64,000 nucleotides of DNA from Dermatophagoides farinae. Lineage: Eukaryota; Arthropoda; Arachnida; Sarcoptiformes; Pyroglyphidae. The notes under the pieces were generated by a model that was given only the letters and a program-made list of their open reading frames with translations, was not told where the DNA came from and made no database searches. Both the position numbers and the translations under genes were made by a program. The stretch covers positions 1,140,001 to 1,204,000 of the forward strand of contig NC_134686.1 in the NCBI RefSeq assembly GCF_024713945.1, in the 5' to 3' direction. Shown piece by piece: positions 13,267-58,469 of this stretch; the first letter of the stretch is position 1; the number at the start of each line of letters is the position of its first letter.

Positions 13267-13272
13267 AATAAA
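13267..13272 (+). terminator. Candidate poly(A) signal of the Sidestep-like gene
   Basis: AATAAA lies about 160 nt after the stop codon and is the first canonical hexamer downstream. The 3' end itself is not visible from sequence. Confidence 0.45.
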
Positions 13273-13826
13273 CAAATCAATCAATCAAATATAATTACAG
13301 AATGGAGTGCTAAAATATTTCAAATAACTGAAAATAGACCATTTTCTACTATGAACATTACGTATTGTCCATGGTTGTTGTAAATCATTGTCAACATTAT
13401 CGCCAAACATCATTGGATCCATTTTTAATTGATAATCAAATTGATTGATACACATGATGATGATTGTTTTCTCTGATTGAATGAAAACAAAAAAAAATTT
13501 TTTTTTGTTAAAAATTTCTTGTTACATAATTGATTTGAATAAGAAACAAACAAACAAACAAACAAACAAAAAAATTGTCTGTGATGTAAATCTGTACATT
13601 TATCATCAGCATTATCGTTGTAATATATATATATATATATATAATTCTTGCCCAATGTCCAGCAGAACAAAAAAAAAAAAAAAAAAAACAAAAACAAACC
13701 AATTATTCTGTTTTCTAATAGAATGCCAAACACACACACACACACACTGTAAAAACAAAGCAAAAAAAAAAATTTCTGGATAAAATCAAAAAAAAAAATT
13801 TGAATTTGAAATGAAAAAAAAATGAA

Positions 13827-13827
<1 letters not shown>

Positions 13828-13880
<53 letters not shown>
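13828..13880. repeat. (TTG)n trinucleotide microsatellite, about 17 units
   Basis: An uninterrupted TTG array, one of the longest trinucleotide arrays in the window. Open frames across it read poly-Asn or poly-Thr on the minus strand and are not considered coding. Confidence 0.9.
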
Positions 13881-13881
<1 letters not shown>

Positions 13882-15263
13882 GAATATATTGCAAACACGC
13901 GTGACCAATCACTATCAATGAATTGGAGTGAAAATTTTTTTTCTTTTTTTTTGAAAATGAATCACCAACAAAAGTTTGAATACAATCAACCAGATTAATT
14001 TTTTGCATTGTTTCTCTCATGTGGTACGTGAAAATCACACACACAAAAAAAATGATCATGATGATGATTTGAGAATGGCGAATTTCATCGAAAATCGCAC
14101 CACTCAAAACACACACACACACACACACGGTCATTTTGGTTAATAATATAATTATTACATAATTTATCTATTATGATGATTCATGAATAATTGAATATAT
14201 GGAGCGAAGAAGAAGAAAAAATTTCATTCGAAAATGGTCATTGTTTTTGGTATATTTTGAAAGCCAGAGGGTGAGTTTTTCTTTATGAATTAAAGATGAT
14301 GTTTTTTTTCCCAGATAGGTAGGTAGGTAGGTAGGGTAAACAACATTTCCAACTGGAGAAATAACGGGGTGGTAATCAACAATCAACCACCAAACAACAA
14401 CAACAACGGCAACAACAAAAAACAAATCCGTACAATGAACTTTTATTTAAACGTTGTTTAATCTTTCTATTTCACTCCATATCCAAAAAAGAGTGGTGGT
14501 GGTGGTGGTGGTGCTGTATTTTATTATCCATGATCCATGATGATTATTATATGACTATTACGATGATTCATTTACTACGGTTCCAGAAAGAAATACCCAG
14601 GATACCGCCATTCATTCATTCATTCATACGGAGATTTTGGCTTGTAATATATGTGAATCCTAATACAATACCTGAATTGTTTGTTTTGGAATTTTTGTTG
14701 TTGTTTTTGTTGTTGTTGGATCGTTTATTCACTCGGTTGATTGGCTGGTTGGTTGATGAAATTGGTCTATTTCTACTCTTGTTGATTTTTTTTAATGATG
14801 ATTCGATGTAAAAATGTAATCTGATTCGAATTGTAATTGTCACCATCTATAAACATTATCTGAGTGTGTGTGTATGTGTGTGTATTGCAATAGCAACAGT
14901 GAAACAACAGAAAAAAAATGTCAAATGTTTTCTTGTGAAAATTTTTTTTTATTTTTAGAAATTCAAAATTTTCTTTTTTTCATTGTTTTGATGATGAAAA
15001 TGTCGTCGTCGTAGTCGTCGTGGTTGCCATAGAGAATTGGAAGAAATTCATACACGGTATTCATATTGATTGGCAAAGAATAAAGTTTCTGTTTCTGTCT
15101 TCTTATTTTTTTGTTATTCAAATCAATCAATAAAAACAACAACAACAACAAAAACACCAACAACAACAATTGTGCCAACTGTATAACAAGCAAACCAACA
15201 ACATATACATCTAATTTAAGATTCACAAATGGCAAATGTCTGATAGAGTGGCAATAAAAATAA

Positions 15264-15294
<31 letters not shown>

Positions 15295-15399
15295 CCATAA
15301 TCATAATCATCATGCGAAATGTAAGTTTTTTATTTATTTGTTGTTGTTGTAACAGATAAATACGTTGTTTCAACAATTTCATCATTACAGATATCGCCA

Positions 15400-18300
15400 A
15401 TGGATATTAAAGAAATTGAAAATGTTTTTGTCAGCGTTCGTATACGACCATTCATATCCTTTTTCTTAAAAAAAAAAAAACAAACAAACAAAATTTTACA
15501 AATCAATTTTTGATTATTATTCCTTAATTTTATTTTATTTGTTTTTTTTATATATAAATTCATTTCGTTTCGTTTGATTAAAACACAATCAACGAGAAAA
15601 AAAACGTTCAGCCAAATCAATAGTATCGTTGATTGATTCGAATAGTATAATATTGAATCATCCGGAAGATGATGATAATCGTAAACGTTTTATTTATGAT
15701 CGTATTTTTTGGTCACATGATGGATTTACTGAAGCACAGAATGGTCTATTTGTGGCCGATAATAATCATCCGGATGGTGAAATTTATGCCGATCAAGTAT
15801 GATGATGATGATGGGATTTATATTTAACTGAAATTGAATTTTTTCTCTTTACCGTGTAGCAATGTATATTTCAAACATTAGCATTACCATTGCTCAATAA
15901 TGCATGGCGTGGTTATAATGTATCATTATTTTGTTATGGTCAAACTGGTTCCGGAAAATCATATACAATGGTTGGCCTAGGCGCCAACAAAGGATTAGTG
16001 CCAAGAATTTGTGAAGAATTATTCAATATTATTGATAATCGTAAAGGAATGGATATTAATACTGAAGTAAATTTGTCCATGATAGAATTATATTCAGAAA
16101 ATGTACGTGATCTTCTTGATACTGAATATAATGTGAAAAAGAAAGGATTAAAAATTCGTGAACATCCTGTAAAAGGTTTTTTCGGTATGATGATAATTTC
16201 ACAACTTGTGTCATTTTGTTTTTATTAAATTGAAAATTTTCCACATTTTTTTCATACATATCAGCTGAAGGCCTAATACGTTGTACGGTTTTATCGCAGA
16301 AAGAAATTCTGGAAAAATTTGAACAAGGTGTCACTAATCGTAGTATATCGGCAACAAATATGAATGAAACATCATCACGATCACATATGATAATCACAAT
16401 AACATTGAGTCAACGTTCAATCAATTCGAATGGCAATGAAGAGACGAAAACATCTGTAATAAATCTTGTCGATCTAGCTGGAAGGTAAATAAATGATTAA
16501 TTTCAACCGATATCAATATCAATTTCATTAATTAAAATGATGATCTTAAAAAAAAAATAGTGAACGACTATCTGATTTAGCTGGTGGACGAAATTCCGTT
16601 ACTGGTGATCGATTCCGTGAATCTGTTGCCATTAATCAGTCATTGTCATGTTTAGGCAATTGTATACATGCATTGGCTGAAAAAGCAAATGGTCGTAATG
16701 TTAAAGTACCATATCGTGAATCAGTGTTAACACGATTATTAATGAATGCATTGGGTGGTAACAGTAAAACGGCAATGATTGCCAATATTAGCCCAGCTGA
16801 TATCAACTATGATGAAACATTATCAACATTACGTTATGGTTTGTATCATTCAAAAAAATTTCTAAACATTGATCATTGATCATTCTATGGTCTGATTGTT
16901 TTAATTTTTATTTTGTTTGCAACAATGGTGTTATATAATGATTGAAATGAAAAAATTTATTATTACAAATTTTTCCTTATAGCCGATCGAGCGAAACAGA
17001 TACAGAATTTTGCCAAAATCAACATTGATAATACTGATAAGATTATCAGAGATCTTAAAGAAGAGAATGAAAAATTGAAAAAATTATTGGAAAAAGAATC
17101 GACAGTAGCAGCAGCAGCAGCGGCTGCTGCTTCGGCTGCCGTGGCCACCAATACTGCCTCAACAACATTGTCCAAATCACCATCACAGTCCTTTTACGGT
17201 ATCATTGATTCTTCATTTTCCATCATGTTTTTGTTTTTGTTTCTTGATTTTCATTTTCATTTTCATTTTTCATTTTATAATAGATGATGATAATAAATTG
17301 AAATTAGAAGAAGAAATTGAAGCCATTATGAAGGAAAATGAAAGAAAATTAAATGCATTACGACAATCATATGAAGAACGTTTACAACAGGAACGACAAG
17401 AACGTTCACATAAAGAGCTTGAAGAAAATCGTAAACAAATTGAACTTGAAAAACAGCAAAAAGAAATGAATCCACATTTGTCCAATCTGAATTTCGATGA
17501 ACAACTTGTAGATAAAATTATTTTCATTATTAAAACTGGCACAAATTTGATTGGCAAAGGCGGTGATTGTCCAATACAATTGATGGGTCCATTGATACAG
17601 GATCATCATGCTGTTATTAATCGTACGGAAAATGAAAAAATCATATTGGAACGTATCGATGATGAATGTCGTATCCTATTGAATGGTGATCTAGTCACAC
17701 ATAAAGTCAATTTAGCACATAATGATAGGTATATATGGTATTATTGAATGGCAATAAATCACTAATTTATTTGGATTTTTATACAAATTGACATTTTTAT
17801 TCTCTCTCTATCACTCTAATTCCCATTTATTCTGCTTATCATCATTATAGGTTATTATTCGGTACATCACAATTGTTTGTATTCAGGAATCCTCTTGATA
17901 GTTTGCATGGAAATTCCATATTGAATGTAACATATGAATTAGCACAAGAAGAAATAGCATCAAAAGCTGGCTATAATTTTAACAACGATGATAACTCAAT
18001 TGAACAGGAATTGTTGAATAAAGAACTATTAGAATTGATTCCAGCTGTTGAGGAGGCAAATGCCATTAGTGAAGAATTGGAAAAAATGGTCCATTTTGAA
18101 AATGTACTTGTATCGCCAATATTTTTAGGGAAAATTGGCCGTAAACCTGAAGTAAGATGATGATGATAAATATTTGATTATAAAAAAATTTGGTAGTGAA
18201 GAAATCTGAAATTATCATTTTTTTTGTTTTATTTCTTTTTTTTTCTCCCATTTTCCAAAATCAAAAAAAAAAACACACATATAAAGCCATATGTACACGT

Positions 18301-19647
18301 GATGAATTCGAATACAGGTCAAGAATTTCTTTGGAATAAAGAAAAATTTCTAGATCGAATGTATTTTATGAAACAAATGTATCATTGTTATGAAACTGGT
18401 GAAGAAGAATGGGATGTTCCATTGGTATGTGATTTGATTTAAAACTAACACACACACACACACACACACACATACACCTTATGATCATATTTTTTTGTTT
18501 TGTTTCTGATTCTCAAAGGAAGAAGATCCATTTACAGAAAATCTTGATGCTGAATGTTTAATTGGTACCGCACAATTATATTTACAACCACTTGCCTATA
18601 TGATTGAAATAAAAGAACATCTTTCTGTCAATGATTTTACTGGCCAAGAAATTGGTGTTATCAATGTTGAAATAATACCATGTGATGAGAATGGCCAAGA
18701 ATATGTTGAACAAGATGATGTTTATGTGGATACACCACAAGAATTGTTAGGAAAATCATTGAATTTTATTATCAAAATAATAGGCTGCCGTGGATTGCCA
18801 AATAAATTTACTGTAAGTTTTTGTTTGTTGTTGCTAAATTACTTTTTTTTCAACAAAAAAAAAAAATAATGTTTTTTTCTCTTCATATTCACAGGAAATA
18901 TATTTAAAATATTTAATGTTTGTCGATGAAAATTATTCCATTTCGGATAAAGTTGGCGTAACGGTCAATCCGAATTTTAATTTTAAAAAATTATTCCATT
19001 ATAGTCATGTAACACAGCCATTAATCGATTATTTGAAAGAAGGAATACTAAATATTGAAATATGGGGTAGACAGCTGCTTAAATCTGGCTATATGATACC
19101 ACCACCAATGTCTAATGTACCATATACTACAATAAATAATGGTCGTAATAATAATAATAATAATAATCATCATCAACATCATCATGAAACAGGAAAAGAA
19201 TTACTACAAGAAGAACTAGCTAAAGCCGGTTCAGAATTGATGAATGGTTTTAAAATGAATGGACGGGTCATCGATCCAAATAAACAGAGTATTATTGTTG
19301 AACTACTGTTGTTGAAAAAACAGCAGGCACGAATGCATCAAAGAATTGTAAATGTTTTTTTTTTGTTTTGTTTCATTCATTCAAATGATGATGATAAAGT
19401 CCATAAATATGAACCCTACACCAATGACATATATGTAAATTAATGATGTTTTTTTTCCTTCTACTTCTTCTTCTCATTCTTAAATCCAAAAAATTCCATC
19501 ATTTAGAATAATATTAAAAAATTGATTGAAATTGCAGAAAAACAACATCTTCGACTAATACCCGTAAACATATTAAAGGAATTGATTTTTACAACTTCAG
19601 CCGATTCGGCAGATGATATTCTTTCACGAATGTTGAATAGTAAGTAG
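15400..19647 (+). CDS. Kinesin-3 family heavy chain, KIF28-like
   Basis: Plus-end microtubule motor of about 1024 aa. Exons: 15400-15453, 15587-15796, 15860-16184, 16265-16484, 16561-16838, 16983-17198, 17284-17728, 17851-18151, 18287-18424, 18519-18812, 18895-19347, 19507-19647. The motor domain (about residues 8-370) has RIRPFNQRE, P-loop GQTGSGKS (115-122), switch I NETSSRSH (230-237), switch II DLAGSER (266-272) and LRYADRAKQI. An Ala run, a charged coiled coil and an FHA domain (about 506-600, with [11 protein letters not shown]) follow. Next come a KIF1-type segment ([32 protein letters not shown]) and a C2-like region ([11 protein letters not shown]). The start lies in CCAATGG. Intron 1 is AT-AC; all others are GT-AG and keep frame. 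The final stop overlaps a strong donor, so a longer C-terminus is possible. Kinesin-3 is certain; the KIF28 subtype is recalled, not tested. It converges with the latrophilin-like gene. Confidence 0.9.
15454..15586 (+). other. U12-type AT-AC intron in the kinesin gene
   Basis: The intron begins ATATCCTTTTT, matching the U12 donor consensus ATATCCTTT, and ends AAAACAC. It joins CCA TTC to AAT CAA CGA in phase 0 and restores the kinesin motif [15 protein letters not shown]. No GT lies just after exon 1, and no AG lies between 15481 and the start of exon 2. A branch-site-like TTCCTTAAT occurs at about 15520-15528, farther from the acceptor than usual; GATTAAAAC next to the acceptor is a weaker, closer candidate. 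Confidence 0.82.
15587..16838 (+). other. Kinesin motor-domain core (exons 2-5)
   Basis: These exons encode the catalytic core: the ATP-binding P-loop in exon 3, switch I in exon 4, and switch II split across the exon 4/5 junction (GGAAG then TGAACGA gives GSER). All nucleotide-binding residues are intact, so an active motor is expected. Confidence 0.93.
17470..17890 (+). other. FHA domain of the kinesin
   Basis: The segment holds [15 protein letters not shown], a buried His stretch ([13 protein letters not shown]), [15 protein letters not shown] and [14 protein letters not shown]. This is the kinesin-3 FHA layout between the coiled coil and the KIF1-type segment. The usual FHA phosphate-binding arginine is replaced by a Lys-Gly pair in the GKGG turn, so phosphothreonine binding cannot be assumed. 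Confidence 0.75.
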
Positions 19648-19797
19648 TAATGTACAATTTGTAGTCATGTGTATTATGTAGTGTTCATTTTTTTTCCTGT
19701 TAATAATGAATATAGAAACAAAAATCAATCAATAATTAATTTTTCAATTTTTTTTCTCTCTCTTTTTACCCATATATATTTGATGTATGCAACTAAG

Positions 19798-19856
19798 ATG
19801 ATTATCAAATGATGAAAAGCAATGCAAACCAATCGACTACATGTAGAATATCTTGA
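19798..19856 (+). CDS. Candidate alternative last exon of the kinesin
   Basis: If the donor AATA|GTAAGTAG at 19639/19640 is used, the next good acceptor (CAACTAAG after a long C/T tract) opens an in-frame tail, NDYQMMKSNANQSTTCRIS, with TGA at 19854-19856. This replaces the two residues SK plus TAG of the unspliced form. Both forms are plausible; spliced length would be about 1041 aa. Confidence 0.4.
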
Positions 19857-19956
19857 AATATTTACGAATAACAATTCCAGAAGAGCACAAATATCATCAT
19901 CATCATCATCATGTGTTTTGAATCTTTATTTATTTATTTTTTTTTTTGTTTTGGAA

Positions 19957-19962
19957 AATAAA
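19957..19962 (+). terminator. Candidate poly(A) signal of the kinesin gene
   Basis: AATAAA lies 310 nt after the first stop and about 100 nt after the alternative stop. More AATAAA-like hexamers follow near 19990. Confidence 0.45.
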
Positions 19963-20359
19963 AACAAGAAAATTAATACCAAGAAATAATAATAATAAAT
20001 ACAAATATAAAGACACTACTTACGAAACAAACTTGGAGCTGAAAAAAAATTTTTTTTCCTGAAAATTCTGAGCTTTTTTTTTGACAACAACAACAACAAC
20101 AAAAAAAGAATACAGAATTGACTTATCAAATTGTCCAACAACAACAACAACAACAACAGAAAAAAAGAGATGAAGATTCGAACATCCAATGAACCAACAT
20201 GATTATGTCTTTGATAAAATCAAAACAACAACAACACCACCAAGTGGTTGGTGATAATTAGATTGAATTGTATATTTCCGTCTCATTCCATTTTTAATAT
20301 TATTATTATTATGAACACATGTGTGACATTTATTGATTCAATACAGATTGTAACATTTT

Positions 20360-20377
20360 TTTATTTTATTTTATTTA
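20360..20377 (-). terminator. Candidate poly(A) signal cluster for the latrophilin gene
   Basis: Repeated TTTATT on the plus strand gives overlapping AATAAA on the minus strand, about 370-390 nt after the latrophilin stop codon. In an AT-rich genome such hexamers are common, so this is only a candidate. Confidence 0.3.
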
Positions 20378-20748
20378 TTTCAATTCATCATTCATTAATT
20401 CAAGAAAAATTTGGTCGATCAAATGAATAGGCTCGATTATTAGTTGTTGATGATGGTCCATGTTGTTGAAGGTGTGATGCAACAAAATGTGATCGTATAC
20501 GATTGAGACTCATGTCTAAAACACATCGCACAGAATTGTCGTTTTTTGTTCCATATAAATGAATGAATTGATATGGATATGAAATGAAATGAAATGAAAA
20601 AATGAATGAATCAAAAGAAAGAAAAAAATATATGGAGAGAGAGAGAAAGAAAAAAAAATGAAAACGGAAACAAATTAGAAAAGGAAGAATTCTTTTTTTT
20701 ATTTTTTCTTTTCGTTTTCCTGTTGATGATTAATGATGCGAAATTGGG

Positions 20749-53679
<32,931 letters not shown>

Positions 53680-56600
53680 CTGTTTTTTTTTGTTCAATGA
53701 GAAAAAAAATGAAGAAAATTACAAGTTAATTCTGTAAAACAAACAAAAATAGAATTGCAGAATTCTAGAATTCTAGAATTTCATTTTTCAATTTTTTTCC
53801 AATTTCTCATTGTCCACTGTTTTCAGGAACATCAATGAACCAAAACTTTGTACTAGAGAGACATGAGAACTGAAGAGAAAAATGTTTATGTCAAGTCGAA
53901 GGTCTATCATTATTTTCACTAAGCAACACTACTCATTTTTTTCTGGTTATTGACCAGAACCAGAATATGAACAACAGTGTAGACTGGGGGCAAACAAAAT
54001 GAGAAAAAAAAGAGGAAAGAGAGAGAAAAAAATGTAATAAATCATCATTCGTTTTATATCAAATGATAGCATTTTGTTACTGATTTTCATTTTTTCATTT
54101 TTTTTCATCGTAACTAAATTCTGATTCTGGTACTCTGGTGTTATTGACATACTGTGTGTGTGTGTGTGTGTGTGCGTTTGGAACTGAGAGGCAAGTTTCA
54201 GAGAATAACAACAACAACAACAACAACAATGACGACGACGATGATGATGATATTATCGATGACAATTCTCATAGCATGTGCCATGGATATTGTCACCAAC
54301 AAAAATAAAAATGGACGGAACTTTCAAGAAGAAGAGAAAAAAAAACAAATTGAATTGATGCAACAACAACAACAACAACAACAAAAGTGATCAAATAATG
54401 AAATGGTAAAAAAAAACTCCAACAAATGCTCAAATTATTATTCTTGCTCAAGAAAAAAAATCAAAAAAAAATTTTTCGGAATCGGAAGACCTCCAGATAC
54501 TTTGAACTTTTCAACCACTCCATCATCATCATCATCATCAGCATGATCAATGGAGAGTTTTTCACGATTCCTGGTGTTCTGTTCTGTTCAGTTGTTGTTG
54601 CTGTTTTTTTTTTGTTTTTTTTGGCCCCTGATAACCAACCAACTGCCACAATTGACCAGCAGCTGTGAAATTGGTTTGAAAATTTATTGTTTTTTTTTTG
54701 CTTTCGCCAAACAAAAAGTTAAAAGTTATAATCGAAAGTTGAAAGAATTGTAAAAAATGAATGAATGAACGAATGAAATCGGTCCATAGAGATGTTTGAA
54801 AATTTTCGATTTTTTGTTTTTCATTTTTCATTCAGAATTCAAAAAAAGCACAAAAATCAATGAATGTCATTGGTGAACGTAAAAGTTAGGTAACGTTCAA
54901 TGACCGTAATGACTAACTAAATGTCATCATCATCATCATCAACATTAAAGTTACGCCAAATTAATTCTGATCAACCATTGAATTGAACCAAAAAAAAAAA
55001 AAAAAAAAATTGGATTTTGTGTAGCCAAAAATTAACGATAATTAGACCATACGGGATTCAATATATATTAGAACCAGATGAAAAACAAAAAAAATTTTTC
55101 CATATATTAACACACACGCAAACACACACACACACACACAGTGTTTAGAGACAAATCCATTTTTCGATATTTTTTTATAAATTCCATACACGATACAGAT
55201 TGCTCATCATTGAAAAAGAAGAATGGAAACGCCCATGATTTTCAAACAAAAAGAATTACTATCACTACCAGTAGAAATGACCTTTTTTTACATACGCACG
55301 TTGTTGATGAGCGATCACAAGAATTGTAATAATGAAAAAAAAAACAGAAAATTCCATTAAGTATAATCAAATGAATTTGCATGAATGAGAATCGGTTTTG
55401 TCAAACAAAAGTCGCCTGTCTATTTGTCTGTCTGTCTGTGAGATTCATATTCTTTTTTCTTCAATTCAGAAAAAAAACAAATCAGTCACCGAAACCAAAA
55501 AAAAGGAATATTCATGAAAATTCAAAAAAAAACAGAATAAAAATGGAATGAACAAAAACAAAAAAAAAACAAAAAACAAAAAAATTCTTTCCATTTTTTC
55601 TTGCAAATGAACATCATCACCATCACCATCACCATGATCATCATCATCATCACATTGAAAAGTTTCATCATGATGATGATTCTATAGCAATGAGGATTTA
55701 ATTTGTTTTCATTTTCACATTCCTAATCCAAACAACAACAACAACAAAAAAAAACTATGAACACAAACTGAACAGTGAATACTTTTTCAACTTTTTAAAT
55801 TTTGTTTTTTTTTACCTATTAAAATAAATTTTCGCATACTTTTTTTATTTGAACAGAAGAAAAAAAAACGAAAAAAAAATTTTGCCATTTATTCTACCGT
55901 TAAATTACTTTTCATTTATTTATTTATTGCAAACAAAAAAAAAAACAAGTGAAAAATTCTCTTCGACGGCAAGAGAGAATATTCTTCAGGAGTTGGATAA
56001 ATTTAATTTAAAGTTAGAATGAATAAAAATTGGATAGACAACAACAACAACAACAACAACAATAGAATGTATATATTACGAAAAAAAGGTTTTTGGATCA
56101 ATAAATGATATGGAATCACATTGTATCAATTGATGATGATAAAGTGAAGAAAAGAATCTCAATGATTCTTGATCGATAACAATAATCATCATCATCATCA
56201 TCCATGGTGACAATTGATGAACATGAATTGTTTGTTCCCATTGTTAATGTAACCCGTAACAACCAGTATTGTTGAAGAATATTCATCCAGAAATAAGTGA
56301 CAATATTGAATAAGAGAATACAAAAGTTAATTTCATGGTTGTGATTGATATCAATTCTGTAGAATATAGAAGAAAAAAAAGGAAATTCATCAGAAAACAA
56401 TTTGTTTCATCACCATCATCATCGTATTGTGAGTGATTTTCGTTCGTATAATGGATATTTTTCACTTCACTTGATATCATTCACACCATATTCAAAGTTT
56501 GTAAAAAAATTATTTTTTTCATTCCATTTTCAGACAGTTTGTCTTTGATTTTTTTTGTTTGTCAACAATTCGACAAACGACCAGAATAAAGTGGAAAAAA

Positions 56601-58432
56601 ACAAGAAGAAATAAATATTCTTGGCCTATTCGCACACACACACACACACACAGAGAGAGACAGACAGACAATCAGATTTATTTACAGATCAAAGAACCAG
56701 AGAAATAAAACAGCCAAACCTAGAAAAGAATTTCAAAAAAACTTGAACCAAAAAAATAAAACCAAGTTTCGTTTCGTTTCGTTTCGTTTTTTTTTTTGGT
56801 TGGAACTATGAAAAAAAGGAAAAAAATTTAATTTTCAAATCAAAGCACGTTGTCACATCATCCACACACACACAAACACACACACATCCATACTTTGATC
56901 AAATTTAACAAACCATGTTCTATGACAAATATTCAGTATTCAGCTTGTCTATTCTTCTGTTGTTGTTGCTGTTGTTTAGCTGCAATTTATACAACGGAAT
57001 TCAGCTTGAATTGTTGTTGTTCTGTCAATTCTGTTGCTGTAACTGTTACTGTTACTGTTGTTGTTGTTGTTATTGAGCATTTATACAAAAATACGAGTAT
57101 AGATGAAAAGAGAAAGAATAAAATTTCGAAAATTCCACTAACCAAAAAAAAAAGAATATTCGATGACACTCAATTCAAACACACACAGAAAAAGTATTGA
57201 AGAATAAAAAAAAATTCTCTTTTCACCCCAAAGATAAAAAACACAATTGTGTAAACAGATTCAAACACACAGACAGGCAGAGAGAAATACCAAGGGGAAA
57301 GAACATTCAATATCAAATCAATGGTGTGTGTGTCTGTGCATACACACTCAGAATCCAAAAAAAAACCAAAATCAAAGTCGATTTGGTATTTATTGGATTA
57401 TTTGTATATATAGAATATTCTATATGACACACACACACACACATAGTGAATAATATAAGATTGTGAAGTGAATATTATATTTATTTTTTCAATTCTCGTT
57501 CAAAGAAGTTTTTTTTCATATATATTCGTTCATCAAAGTTTGTTCTCTAAGGCTGATTTTTTTTTCAATGATGGAAAAAAAAACACAACCAAACAAACGA
57601 AACATCATCATCGTCTTCATCAGATGAGAAAAAAGAAAACACGAAAAGGCAAATTGCCTGAATTAAGGAAAAAAAAACTTTGAAAAAGTAAAACTTTTTT
57701 TTTCTCTCTCTCTCTGTTTCTCTGGTAGATTCGATCCAAAGAAGAATTTGAAATTGAGCTAGGTTTCTCGTCATCATCATCACCATCATTATTATTGATG
57801 ATGATGAAATCATTCACACAAATAAATAAATAGAAATGTGCTAAGAATTATTTCTTACAGACAGCAGAAAAAATAAAAAATTGATTTGAATGAATTTGAC
57901 ATGATAACAAAAAAAAAAATTTCTCTTCTTCATCGATTCATTCATTCATTCATTCATTGAACAAGATTGACACAATCAAACAATTTCCAATAAACATTGG
58001 CCAATGAATTGGCTGCTGGTACTGGTGGTGCTGGTGGTAGCTAGATACCGTATGGTTCCATTTATCGAACCAGAAAAAAATAACCAAATTGAATGAATCC
58101 AAATAAATGGAAAAAGAGAAAAGCTATAGCTAAATCATTCAAGTGTGTGTGTGTGTGTGTGTGTTTGTGCATAATATCCAACAACAACAAACAACAACAA
58201 CAACAACAAAGAATGGTATTCCAAAAAGAAACTTTACTTAATGTAATTGCTCACCATTATTATCATCATCATCATCATCATGAGAATACATGGAAGAATA
58301 TTCTTTAGATCTATGGTCCTTTGAGTTTATGTTTTTTTTTCTGTTGTTGTTGTTGTTGTTGTTATTACAAATTTTCTCTCTATACAAACAACACACTCCT
58401 ATTTTTATTCAAAACATTTATTTATCGATAGT

Positions 58433-58469
<37 letters not shown>

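Larger units (their letters stand above)
13106..15399. other. Intergenic region between Sidestep-like gene and kinesin
   Basis: The stretch contains the 3' UTR of the upstream gene and then repeats: a TTTG/CAAA tract near 13550, (AT)n near 13624, about 17 TTG units at 13828-13880, (TAGG)n near 14319 and ATAATC repeats near 15268-15310. A splice-acceptor-like CATTACAG at 15383-15390 precedes the kinesin start and may end a 5' UTR intron. No other exon is supported. Confidence 0.6.
19857..20748. other. Convergent intergenic region, kinesin (+) and latrophilin (-)
   Basis: This stretch of under 900 nt holds both 3' UTRs. Plus-strand AATAAA hexamers cluster near 19957-20000. TTTATT (AATAAA on the minus strand) occurs several times at about 20360-20377, so the two transcripts may end close together. 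CAA arrays lie near 20085-20160. No coding frame is supported. Confidence 0.55.

Noticed and set aside
14319-14338. (TAGG)n run as a possible interstitial telomere repeat
   Set aside because: The arthropod telomere unit is TTAGG; this short array has a four-base period and only about five units.
54229-54390. Plus-strand open frame with a signal-peptide-like start and Gln-rich end
   Set aside because: The start lies in an ACA/ACG/ATG triplet array and the end is a CAA repeat. There is no conserved domain or splice signal, so it is best explained by repeats.
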